Shown: positions 1-6,280, counted from the stretch's first letter. The stretch: 6,280 bases of DNA from an uncultured Paenibacillaceae bacterium (GCA_937874515.1 CALNBV010000228.1:1-6280); one strand, 5' to 3'. Program-made: numbers and translations. The notes: a model not told the origin generated them from the sequence alone.

Positions 1-60
1 ATAGTAACCGCACTGGGGCCAGGTTTTAGCAGTGAATTGTTACTATTGGAGGGAAGTTAA
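1..60 (+). CDS. Type III polyketide synthase (chalcone/stilbene synthase family), C-terminal end only
   Basis: Reading from base 1, the frame gives 19 residues and a TAA stop, ending in ALGPGFSSELLLLEGS. This matches the conserved GFGPG-type loop and final beta strand near the C-terminus of chalcone-synthase-like enzymes, where the loop shapes the active-site cavity. These homodimeric cytoplasmic enzymes extend an acyl-CoA starter with malonyl-CoA. In B. subtilis the homologue BpsA makes long-chain alkylpyrones, and its gene is followed by a methyltransferase gene, as here. Only the tail is visible, so the catalytic Cys-His-Asn triad and the starter specificity cannot be judged. The family call rests on this short motif plus the neighbour. 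The gene continues off the left edge. Confidence 0.85.
   Translation: MVTALGPGFSSELLLLEGS
48..53 (+). promoter_or_regulatory. Ribosome binding site of the ICMT-family gene, inside the synthase gene
   Basis: GGAGGG lies 9 nt before the ATG at 63 and overlaps the last codons of the polyketide synthase gene. The synthase stop and this ATG are only 2 nt apart, so the two genes are almost certainly on one transcript and probably translationally coupled. Confidence 0.8.
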
Positions 61-62
61 GA

Positions 63-623
63 ATGGTTTTTTTTTATGCCGTGGTTATGATTCTGGTCGT
101 GCAACGATTCGTTGAATTGATCATCGCCAAAAGAAACGAAAAATGGATTTTGGGGAAAGGGGGAAAAGAAATTGGTCGGGAACATTACCCTCTCATGGTT
201 CTTCTTCACACCCTGTTTTTTCTCAGTCTTCTCATTGAATCCTTTGTGAAGGGTTATCCTCTTTCTCCCCTTTGGCCCATAATCATCATCTTACTTTTGT
301 TAACCCAGCTGTTGCGTTATTGGGCCATTCAATCTTTAGGCCCTTTTTGGAATACACGGATTATGGTTTTGCCAGGAGCTGAACCTGTGGTAAAAGGACC
401 CTATAACTATTTTCGCCACCCTAATTATTTAGCAGTGATTTTAGAGTTTGTATTGATTCCTTTACTTTTTAATGCCTTTTTTACGTGTATTCTTTTTTCG
501 ATTTTGAATGCCTTGCTATTAAAATATCGCATTTCTCTCGAGGAAAAAACCTTAATAGAAACGACAGAGTACCAGGAAACCATGAGCAGAAAAAGTCGGT
601 TTTTGCCTGGTTTTTGGAAATAA
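63..623 (+). CDS. bpsB: Isoprenylcysteine carboxyl methyltransferase (ICMT) family membrane protein, BpsB/YpbQ-like
   Basis: A 186-residue integral membrane protein with hydrophobic segments at about residues 2-20, 43-62, 68-90 and 122-153. The C-terminal half carries the ICMT family signature: GPYNYFRHPNY at residues 112-122, a glutamate at 128 in the following helix, and the acidic pair E160-E161 in RISLEEKTL. In this family these parts form the S-adenosylmethionine and substrate site at the membrane face. Bacteria have few prenylated proteins. In B. subtilis the homologue YpbQ/BpsB O-methylates the alkylpyrones made by the adjacent BpsA. The gene here starts 2 nt after a type III polyketide synthase, so the same role is inferred. 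The start is set by GGAGGG 9 nt upstream. The symbol rests on family plus context, not on a tested substrate. Confidence 0.85.
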   Translation: MVFFYAVVMILVVQRFVELIIAKRNEKWILGKGGKEIGREHYPLMVLLHTLFFLSLLIESFVKGYPLSPLWPIIIILLLLTQLLRYWAIQSLGPFWNTRIMVLPGAEPVVKGPYNYFRHPNYLAVILEFVLIPLLFNAFFTCILFSILNALLLKYRISLEEKTLIETTEYQETMSRKSRFLPGFWK

Positions 624-704
624 AGTCATTAGTATTGCTTTTTGTTTCTAAATCCTTAAAATAAAAGACAAACTTTAAGGGGTTTTAGGAAGGATGGAGG
701 AATA

Positions 705-2420
705 ATGGGGGGAAATCGATTTGCGGGGTATGAGAGAAAAGATGTACTCAAAGATTTAACCGCTGGCATTATTGTCGGTATTGTTGCAATCCCCCTTGGC
801 ATGGCCTTTGCCATTGCATCTGGGGTGAAACCAGAATATGGGCTGTATACAACAGTCATAGCAGGAATCCTCATTGCCATTTTTGGTGGGTCACGTTTTC
901 AAATTGGAGGGCCAACAGGGGCTTTTATTCCTTTGCTGTTGGCTATTTCCATCGCTTATGGATATGAGAATTTATTGATTGCAGGCCTTCTTGCCGGGAT
1001 CTTCCTTTTATTAATGGGCCTATTCCGTTTAGGAGGATTGATTAAGTATATTCCCCGGCCTGTCACCATTGGTTTTACCTCTGGGATTGCTATTATCATC
1101 TTCACAGGGCAATTGCCAGGATTTCTCGGTTTAAAGGATATGGAAAAACATGAATTCTTTCATGAAAACATGTTAGAAATGATCCACAAAATTGGCACCA
1201 TGAATATGTATAGCGTTTTAATCGCTTTAATTGGACTAGCTTTATTGCTGCTGATCCCTCGCATAAATAAAAAGGTACCTGCACTTTTGGTTGCAATAGT
1301 GATTCCTACAGTGATTTCCCTATGGTTCTTTCCAGGTAAAGTCGCAACTATCGGAAGTGTGTACGGGGGGATTCCCCAAAGTCTGCCACCCTTTAAAATT
1401 CCCACGTTGGAAATAGATAATGTGATGAATTTAATTGGCCCTGCTTTTGCTATTGCCGTATTAGGGGGAATTGAATCCCTTCTCTCTGCAGTTGTTGCCG
1501 ATGGAATGAGTGGCAAACGGCATAATAGTAACCGTGAATTAATCGGACAGGGGATTGCCAACATTGTGACCCCACTGTTTGGTGGGATTCCTGCTACAGG
1601 GGCAATTGCCAGAACAGCAACGAATATTAAAAGCGGGGCCGTATCCCCATTGTCAGGCATATTCCATGGGGTTGTTGTATTAGGCACTCTCTTGCTTTTT
1701 GCTCCTTATGCTTCCTATATTCCCATCGCTGCCATGGCTCCCATTTTGATGATGGTTGCCTGGAATATGAGTGAGCGCCATGAATTCCTGGCCATTTTAA
1801 AATTGAAAACAGGTGATTCTCTTGTTTTAGTCATCACCTTTATGCTTACAGTACTCTTTGATTTAACAACTGCAGTGGAAATTGGTTTATTGCTTGCCAT
1901 GGTGCTCTTTGTGAGCCGAATGGGTAAACAATTAGAAGTACAGAAATCCTTGCCTGATGAAGACCATCGGGGGAAAATGTCATCCAATCCATTGTCTCAG
2001 GGAAATGATTGTCCACAATTAGGCATCTATACCATTGATGGACCCCTCTTTTTTGGAGCAGCCCATCAGTTTCAAAAGGAATTAATTGATTCAAAACCAC
2101 GGGTGCTTCTTTTGCGAATGGGAAGAGTACCTTTTATTGACGCCACAGGACAAAATCATTTACAAGAAATTATTGATCAATTCTTACGTAAAGATGGAAT
2201 CGTATTAATTTCTGGCTTAAAAGGACAACCCCTTGGGGTAATGCAAAAAAGTGGCCTTTATGACAAAATCGGAGGGTCTAATCATATTTATCAGCATACA
2301 GGGGAAGCGTTAAATGCAGGGTTGACCTTAATCAATAAAGAACGATGCCATGGTTGTCCCCAACGGATTTTCAAAGAATGTACAAATTTTGCAACACGTC
2401 CCATTAAAGAAGCGCAATAA
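705..2420 (+). CDS. SulP family anion transporter with C-terminal STAS domain, DauA-like
   Basis: A 571-residue SLC26/SulP secondary transporter of the cytoplasmic membrane. Residues 11-405 form the hydrophobic transport core: the N-terminal DLTAGIIVGIVAIPLGMAFA segment, the QIGGPTGAF stretch (66-74) of the substrate-site region, GGIESLLSAVVADGMSG (254-270) with E257 at a family-conserved acidic position, and GGIPATGAIARTATNI (293-308). Residues about 437-540 form a STAS domain; IDATG (478-482) sits where anti-sigma antagonists carry the phosphorylated DSSG, and no serine is present there. The core recalls E. coli DauA, a succinate/C4-dicarboxylate transporter, more than short SulP forms, but SulP members also carry sulfate or bicarbonate, so the substrate is open. 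A tail with C548, C551 and C559 follows the STAS domain. The start has GGAGG only 4 nt upstream, with a second purine run, AGGAAGG, just before it. The gene lies 81 nt after the methyltransferase, so readthrough is possible. Confidence 0.93.
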   Translation: MGGNRFAGYERKDVLKDLTAGIIVGIVAIPLGMAFAIASGVKPEYGLYTTVIAGILIAIFGGSRFQIGGPTGAFIPLLLAISIAYGYENLLIAGLLAGIFLLLMGLFRLGGLIKYIPRPVTIGFTSGIAIIIFTGQLPGFLGLKDMEKHEFFHENMLEMIHKIGTMNMYSVLIALIGLALLLLIPRINKKVPALLVAIVIPTVISLWFFPGKVATIGSVYGGIPQSLPPFKIPTLEIDNVMNLIGPAFAIAVLGGIESLLSAVVADGMSGKRHNSNRELIGQGIANIVTPLFGGIPATGAIARTATNIKSGAVSPLSGIFHGVVVLGTLLLFAPYASYIPIAAMAPILMMVAWNMSERHEFLAILKLKTGDSLVLVITFMLTVLFDLTTAVEIGLLLAMVLFVSRMGKQLEVQKSLPDEDHRGKMSSNPLSQGNDCPQLGIYTIDGPLFFGAAHQFQKELIDSKPRVLLLRMGRVPFIDATGQNHLQEIIDQFLRKDGIVLISGLKGQPLGVMQKSGLYDKIGGSNHIYQHTGEALNAGLTLINKERCHGCPQRIFKECTNFATRPIKEAQ

Positions 2421-2440
2421 AATGAGAAAATAAGAAAAAA

Positions 2441-2468
2441 TTGCAGGAATTTCCTCTATGTTTATAGA
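2441..2468 (+). promoter_or_regulatory. Possible weak promoter or operator upstream of the regulator gene
   Basis: In the 140-nt gap before the regulator, TTGCAG (2441-2446) and TATAGA (2463-2468) are separated by 16 nt and could be a poor sigma-A promoter. A perfect dyad, AGGAA-T-TTCCT (2445-2455), overlaps the first box and extends into the spacer, where a repressor could act. An alternative pair is TTGTAA (2473-2478) with TATTTA (2495-2500), also 16 nt apart. Neither pair is close to consensus. The gap has no convincing terminator for the SulP gene, so the regulator could also be read through. Confidence 0.25.
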
Positions 2469-2542
2469 AAATTTGTAATATTGCCAGTTATGTGTATTTA
2501 AGTGGTTGAAGGTTTCATATTCGTAGGGTGGGGTGTTTCGAG

Positions 2543-2550
2543 AAAGGAGG
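2543..2550 (+). promoter_or_regulatory. Ribosome binding site that sets the regulator start at GTG 2561
   Basis: AAAGGAGG is a near-perfect Shine-Dalgarno sequence. It ends 10 nt before GTG 2561, 1 nt before ATG 2552, and lies downstream of GTG 2528. Only the 2561 start has a workable distance, so the two longer in-frame versions are unlikely. Confidence 0.75.
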
Positions 2551-2560
2551 AATGGCGATT

Positions 2561-5500
2561 GTGAGTCCTTCCATGAGTGTCCTTCAAACGAAATTTTCAA
2601 TCCCTCAGGTATCTCCATGGATTTTGTTTCGACCGAGATTAGAGAAAAAGTTAAAGCAAATTGCAAAAATCCCTTTAACTTTGCTTCATTCTGGTCCTGG
2701 ATATGGTAAAAGTACAGCCATAGCAGGATATGCCTCATCCTATTCTGGAGATCTTTGCATGATCACATTGGACGAAAAGGACAGATTTTTGCCCAGGTTT
2801 ATCGTAAATCTGATTTTTTCGCTACAAACCCGATTTCCTCACTTTGCGGATAATTTGAAAATTCAACTACTTCAAGATATACTTCAGAATCGATTATATT
2901 CTGATGAACAGGTGGATTCAATTTGTGTGGAATGGATCAACCAAATCCTTGAGTTAAAAGGCAAGGTGGTGATGATTCTCGATGATTGGCATCTAATTGA
3001 ATCAGATGAACAAATTTGCCGTTTTATGACTCAATGGATTCATTATTTGCCATATAACATACATCTTGTCATTTCATCCCGAACCCGTCCAGGATGGGAA
3101 TTTCTTGCCCGCTGGAAGGTAAAAGGGAATGTGTTAGAGATATCTGAAAAGGATTTAGCTTTTTCTCGGGAAGAAATCCAGGTTCTGTTTTCCGATTTAT
3201 ACGATTGTCCCTTACCTGATGATGAAATAGATATGATTTATCGTTTAACAGAAGGGTGGGCCATCGCTTTAAATATGTTCTGGTTACATGTAAGGGATGG
3301 TGCTTCCTTAGATACCTTTGATACATCTGATGGCATTGATCGTATGGATGACTTTTTCTCATATTTAGCAACGGATGTTTTTTATAAACAACCTGAACAG
3401 ATTCAACAATTCTTGTTGCGGACGTCTATTCTTCCTGTTTGGGATCAAGAAGCAGTTGTTGCGATTTGTGGATGCCAGGATGGGGAACAAAAAATAAATT
3501 GGATATTAGAGAAGAATTTATTTGTGACCCAAGCAGGTGAAGGGAAATACAGGTATCATGCTCTTTTTAAAGATTTTTTAATCAGAAAGCTAAAAGATGA
3601 TCCTGTGGCCTTTAAATCTGCCCATCAAGGGGCATCCATTTTTTATGTGGATCGTGGCCTTTTTGATAAAGCCTTCTATCATTTTAAGGAAATACATGAT
3701 GTGACAGCCATTTCCTTTGTGTTAAAAGAAAAAGGATTCTTTTTTATCCAGCAGGGCTGGCTTGATTTAGTCCATGAAATGGTTAGTTTCATTGGGGAAC
3801 GGAGAAGGGAATGCCACTACATTTTTGATTTTCTCAGTGGTGAAGTGTCCCGATACCGCAATCAATTTAATAGAGCCTTGCAATATTATGTTAAAGCAGT
3901 GGAAATTGCCCGCCGCATGGGAGATGTCCATGGCATTGTTTCTGGATTAGAAGGGCAAATTCGGGTTTATCTTGATACCATCCAGCCCGCGAAAGCTGAA
4001 AATTTATTATCAGAAGCGATTTCCCTCATGGGTGAAGATTCTGAGATTAAATTGAGGCTCTATCGATTAATGGCGGAGAATCTATTAAATCGTGGGTATA
4101 CCCGTGAAGCGGAACTCTGGTTTCAACGGTCTGTAAGTATCGATTCTTCTCAGGAAAAAGATGATTGGACTGCCCGTTATTATCTTAGAACAGGTAGGTT
4201 ACAGGAGTGCAAACAAATTCTCATGACCTATCTTGATGAAACAAAGTATTACCCCCGAAGCAATCTAACCAATTCCCATCGGGAGAATACATTGCTTTTG
4301 TCCATTCTCGCTGCCTTTTATGGGGATCAAGAGTTGGCCCATTATTGTGCAGAAAAGGGGATGATTCTTGGTACGGAGAATAATTCCCCCTTTGTGGAAG
4401 CTTGTGGGTGGATGAGAATTGGACATGCTGTGCAAATGCAAGACCAATTTGAGTTTGGAGCAGTGGAACAATGTTACCGCATTGCCCTTTCTCTCATGGA
4501 AAATATTAATGTTTCCCGTGGGAAAGCTGAGCCCATGTTAGGGTTGTGTCTTTTATATGCCCATCAAGGGGCCTATGAAAATGCACTGGAATATGGAGAA
4601 AAAAGTTTATTTGAAGCGGAAGTTGTTGAAGATCGTTGGTTTGCTTCTCTGGTTCGTTTAAGTATGGGGATTGCCTTGTATTCAGCAGGAGAGTTAGAAA
4701 AAGCAAAAGAAATGTTCTCACAGGCTAATGGGGATTTTTCTGAAATAGGGGATTCTTATGGGCATTCTGTTTCCCTTTTGTGGCTTTCCCTTCTTTCCTT
4801 TGAAAGTGGAGATCAACCATCCTTTGTCTTATATATGACCCCACTATTAAAAATGACGAAAGTTAATGGTTATGATTTTCTATTTAACAGAAAGACCATG
4901 TTTAGTCCCAGAGATTTGCAACGGTTACTTCCTTTATTGATCGAAGCACGGCAACAAGGGATTTACGAAAATTATGCACAACAAATTCTCCGAAAAATGG
5001 GATTTCACGAATTATCAACCCATCCAGGGTATACTCTGCGGGTACAAACTTTGGGAGGATTTAAAGTATGGTTGGGGAGTCAACAAGTGGAAGAAAAGGC
5101 ATGGCAAAGGGAAAAAGCTCGCATGCTTTTTCAACTTTTATTGACCCGGCGGAATCTATTATTATCCCGTGAAGAAATTTTTCACCTCCTATGGGATGGA
5201 GTGGACGAGGAAACCGCTGCCCGGGATTTAAAGGTAGCATTAAATGCCTTAAATAAGGTATTGGAACCAAAGAGGAGAGCCCGCAGCTCGTATTTCTTTA
5301 TTCGTCGGAACAATGGAGGGTATGGATTAAATCCATCTTCTGGCTATAGCCTGGATTCTGATTTGTTTGAGAAGGAAGTGCAAAAGGGTCTGGGTGAGAA
5401 ATCAACAGACAAAGCCATTTCTTACCTGAAAAGCGGATTGAAACGATATCAAGGGGAATTTCTCCCTGAGTTACGCTATGAAGATTGGGCGAGGGAAGAA

Positions 5501-5797
5501 CGAGAACGCCTCTTGCGCTTTTTTCTCCGTGGAGCTGAACGGTTAGCTAATTTATTGTTGCAGGAGAAACGGGAAGAAGAAAGTATGGAATGGGCACAGA
5601 AAATGTTGGAAATCGATTCTTGTTGGGAGGAAGCCTATCGCATCCTCATGGTTGCATCCTATCGAAAAAAGCGGCGTTCAGAAGCGATTCGCTGGTATAA
5701 GAAATGCATAAATGAGTTAGATAAGGAGTTAGGCGTTTCTCCCATGAAAACCATTGTTGAACTGTATGAGAATATCCGAATCGAAGAGCCTGTGTAA
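2561..5797 (+). CDS. MalT-like STAND ATPase fused to a C-terminal SARP-type (winged helix + BTAD) transcriptional regulator
   Basis: A 1078-residue cytoplasmic regulator. The N-terminus (LQTKFSIP, then FRPRL) is that of MalT/LuxR-type STAND ATPases. Walker A is GPGYGKST (45-52), Walker B is VVMILDD (136-142), and ISSRTRP (171-177) is a sensor-like arginine motif. A MalT-type winged-helix end of the ATPase unit follows (LLRTSILP about 286-293, YRYHALFKDFL about 330-340). Residues about 365-760 are helical and TPR-like, a probable inducer- or protein-sensing region. The C-terminus replaces the usual LuxR helix-turn-helix with an OmpR-type winged helix (about 824-925; TLGGFKVWLG, W848 before REKARMLFQLLL, SREEIFHLLWDG, AARDLKVALNALNKVL) followed by a BTAD domain (about 930-1072; YQGEFLPELRYEDWAREERERL). 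STAND regulators typically switch between an ADP-bound resting form and an ATP-bound oligomer when ligand binds. The effector is unknown; the downstream ABC gene is the natural candidate target. GTG 2561 was chosen for its ribosome binding site; starts at 2528 or 2552 would add 11 or 3 residues. Confidence 0.88.
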   Translation: MSPSMSVLQTKFSIPQVSPWILFRPRLEKKLKQIAKIPLTLLHSGPGYGKSTAIAGYASSYSGDLCMITLDEKDRFLPRFIVNLIFSLQTRFPHFADNLKIQLLQDILQNRLYSDEQVDSICVEWINQILELKGKVVMILDDWHLIESDEQICRFMTQWIHYLPYNIHLVISSRTRPGWEFLARWKVKGNVLEISEKDLAFSREEIQVLFSDLYDCPLPDDEIDMIYRLTEGWAIALNMFWLHVRDGASLDTFDTSDGIDRMDDFFSYLATDVFYKQPEQIQQFLLRTSILPVWDQEAVVAICGCQDGEQKINWILEKNLFVTQAGEGKYRYHALFKDFLIRKLKDDPVAFKSAHQGASIFYVDRGLFDKAFYHFKEIHDVTAISFVLKEKGFFFIQQGWLDLVHEMVSFIGERRRECHYIFDFLSGEVSRYRNQFNRALQYYVKAVEIARRMGDVHGIVSGLEGQIRVYLDTIQPAKAENLLSEAISLMGEDSEIKLRLYRLMAENLLNRGYTREAELWFQRSVSIDSSQEKDDWTARYYLRTGRLQECKQILMTYLDETKYYPRSNLTNSHRENTLLLSILAAFYGDQELAHYCAEKGMILGTENNSPFVEACGWMRIGHAVQMQDQFEFGAVEQCYRIALSLMENINVSRGKAEPMLGLCLLYAHQGAYENALEYGEKSLFEAEVVEDRWFASLVRLSMGIALYSAGELEKAKEMFSQANGDFSEIGDSYGHSVSLLWLSLLSFESGDQPSFVLYMTPLLKMTKVNGYDFLFNRKTMFSPRDLQRLLPLLIEARQQGIYENYAQQILRKMGFHELSTHPGYTLRVQTLGGFKVWLGSQQVEEKAWQREKARMLFQLLLTRRNLLLSREEIFHLLWDGVDEETAARDLKVALNALNKVLEPKRRARSSYFFIRRNNGGYGLNPSSGYSLDSDLFEKEVQKGLGEKSTDKAISYLKSGLKRYQGEFLPELRYEDWAREERERLLRFFLRGAERLANLLLQEKREEESMEWAQKMLEIDSCWEEAYRILMVASYRKKRRSEAIRWYKKCINELDKELGVSPMKTIVELYENIRIEEPV

Positions 5798-5823
5798 CTT
5801 TATTGTAACCCCTCTATGTAAAT
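5793..5823 (+). repeat. TGTAAC direct repeats with 11-bp pitch, candidate regulator binding site
   Basis: TGTAACT (5793-5799), a 4-nt spacer, and TGTAACC (5804-5810) form a direct heptamer repeat of one helical turn. A weaker third copy, TGTAAAT, lies at 5817-5823, offset by 13 bp. The first copy overlaps the stop codon of the regulator. SARP-type regulators commonly bind direct heptamers separated by 4 bp near the -35 region. A weak -35/-10 pair, TTGTAA (5803-5808) and TTAAAT (5825-5830) at 16-nt spacing, overlaps the site. Binding by the upstream regulator is inference. Confidence 0.4.
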
Positions 5824-5870
5824 GTTAAATGAAGATAGCGTTTTCATGATTTACATTTTATATGGAGGGG
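5809..5870 (+). promoter_or_regulatory. Long imperfect hairpin covering the ribosome binding site of the ABC gene
   Basis: The left arm 5809-5835 pairs with 5841-5870. Positions 5809-5817 (CCCCTCTAT) pair with 5862-5870 (ATGGAGGGG) with one G-U wobble. Further pairs are 5818-5822 with 5857-5861, 5823-5825 with 5853-5855, 5827-5830 with 5849-5852, and 5831-5835 with 5841-5845. That is about 26 pairs, interrupted by two single-base bulges and one 3-nt bulge, with a 5-nt loop. The Shine-Dalgarno GGAGG (5864-5868) is buried in the G/C-rich base. No T-run follows the 3' arm, so an ordinary intrinsic terminator is unlikely. It may gate translation, protect the 3' end of the regulator mRNA, or act as a DNA palindrome. 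Confidence 0.6.
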
Positions 5871-5879
5871 GACCGGGCG

Positions 5880-6280
5880 GTGCTAGAAGATATTCTTATC
5901 ACGGAGAAACTGACGGTTCGTTTGGGCGGTATAGTGGCACTGGATGATGTGAGTATACAGGTACCCCTGGGGAAAACCTTTGCTATTGTTGGTAGAGAGG
6001 GAGCAGGTAAGTTTGCCTTTCTGCGTCTTCTTAGCGGTCATTTAAAACCAACGGATGGAATGATTTTGTATAAAGGGAGTGAAATATCCACGTTAGACCC
6101 TTTGATCCGTATTCGACTGGGTATAGGTTCTGCTTTTTCCCCTGGTTCCATTGAGCCCCGGCTATCATTGTTGGAAAATGTAAAATGGGCTGTACAAAAT
6201 ACAATTGGCGTACGTTATCAATTAATAAGCCACTATAAATCATATGATGATTCAGAGCATAAGGCCTATGAATGTTTAAG
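5880..6280 (+). CDS. LivG-like ABC transporter ATP-binding protein (HAAT family) with degenerate nucleotide-binding motifs, N-terminal part
   Basis: The first 133 codons of an ABC ATPase are present; the frame is open to the window edge. The order of motifs follows LivG of the branched-chain amino acid/amide uptake family: LTVRLGGIVALDDVSIQV (11-28), a P-loop (38-45), LLSGHLKPTDGMILYKG (50-66), LGIGSAF (80-86), then LSLLENVKWAVQ (95-106) and a LivG-style insertion. Key residues are off: Walker A reads GREGAGKF with Phe45 for the usual Thr/Ser, the Q-loop position after AF is Ser87 rather than Gln, and Leu15 stands where LivG has the aromatic of FGG. Lys44 is kept. In this family LivG pairs with LivF and two membrane subunits, so one composite ATP site may be inactive. 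GTG 5880 was chosen because GGAGGGGG (5864-5871) precedes it; ATG 5862 is in frame but has no ribosome binding site. The Walker B and signature motifs are outside the window. Confidence 0.8.
   Translation, partial: MLEDILITEKLTVRLGGIVALDDVSIQVPLGKTFAIVGREGAGKFAFLRLLSGHLKPTDGMILYKGSEISTLDPLIRIRLGIGSAFSPGSIEPRLSLLENVKWAVQNTIGVRYQLISHYKSYDDSEHKAYECL

Noticed and set aside
654..686. CCTTAAA (654-660) and TTTAAGG (674-680) as a terminator after the methyltransferase gene
   Set aside because: The stem is 7 mostly A-T pairs with a 13-nt loop and only four T follow, too weak to call a terminator.
1160..1687. 175-codon open frame on the minus strand inside the SulP gene
   Set aside because: It is wholly antisense to a clearly conserved transporter core, has no recognisable domain, and arises from the codon bias of the real gene. 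The other minus-strand frames in the window were dropped for the same reason.
2528..2560. Longer regulator start at GTG 2528 or ATG 2552
   Set aside because: The AAAGGAGG site lies inside or directly against these starts, so neither has a usable ribosome binding site; family similarity begins only at about LQTKFSIP.
5809..5871. The intergenic hairpin as a Rho-independent terminator
   Set aside because: The 3' arm is followed by GGACCGGGCGG rather than a T-run, and the minus-strand reading has no T-run either.
5862..5879. ATG 5862 as the start of the ABC gene
   Set aside because: It is in frame but has only AT-rich sequence upstream, and it overlaps the ribosome binding site that serves GTG 5880.
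6031..6243. 70-codon open frame on the minus strand near the right edge
   Set aside because: It lies antisense within the LivG-like gene, whose alignment to the ABC family is clear on the plus strand.

Overview
The window looks like a low-to-moderate GC Bacillota chromosome, most likely Bacillales. The signs are strong AAAGGAGG-type ribosome binding sites, GTG starts, and a type III polyketide synthase tail followed by an isoprenylcysteine-methyltransferase-family gene, the bpsA-bpsB arrangement known from Bacillus subtilis. No RNA genes, insertion sequences or CRISPR arrays were seen. All genes lie on the + strand and no gap between genes exceeds about 140 bases.

Region by region: (1) positions 1-60 hold the last 19 codons and the stop of a type III polyketide synthase. 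(2) 63-623 is a membrane methyltransferase of the ICMT family, starting 2 nt after the synthase stop; the pair probably makes and O-methylates long-chain alkylpyrones. (3) 705-2420 is a full-length SulP anion transporter with a STAS domain. It resembles E. coli DauA in its core and has a cysteine-containing tail. (4) 2561-5797 is a large cytoplasmic regulator. It has a MalT-like STAND ATPase at the N-terminus, a TPR-like sensor region in the middle, and an OmpR-type winged helix plus BTAD domain (SARP type) at the C-terminus. (5) 5880 to the window end is the start of a LivG-like ABC ATPase from the branched-chain amino acid/amide (HAAT) transporter family.

The most unusual part is the junction between the regulator and the ABC gene. 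The 82-nt gap holds two TGTAAC direct repeats with an 11-bp pitch, the layout SARP-type regulators favour. It also holds an imperfect hairpin of about 26 pairs whose 3' arm contains the Shine-Dalgarno sequence of the ABC gene. The ABC protein itself has lost the Walker A Ser/Thr (Phe instead), the Q-loop Gln (Ser instead) and probably the aromatic A-loop residue, while the fold around them is well kept. My working inference is that the regulator controls the transporter operon that begins at the right edge, and that one nucleotide-binding subunit of this transporter is degenerate. The rest of the operon is outside the window, so its substrate is unknown.
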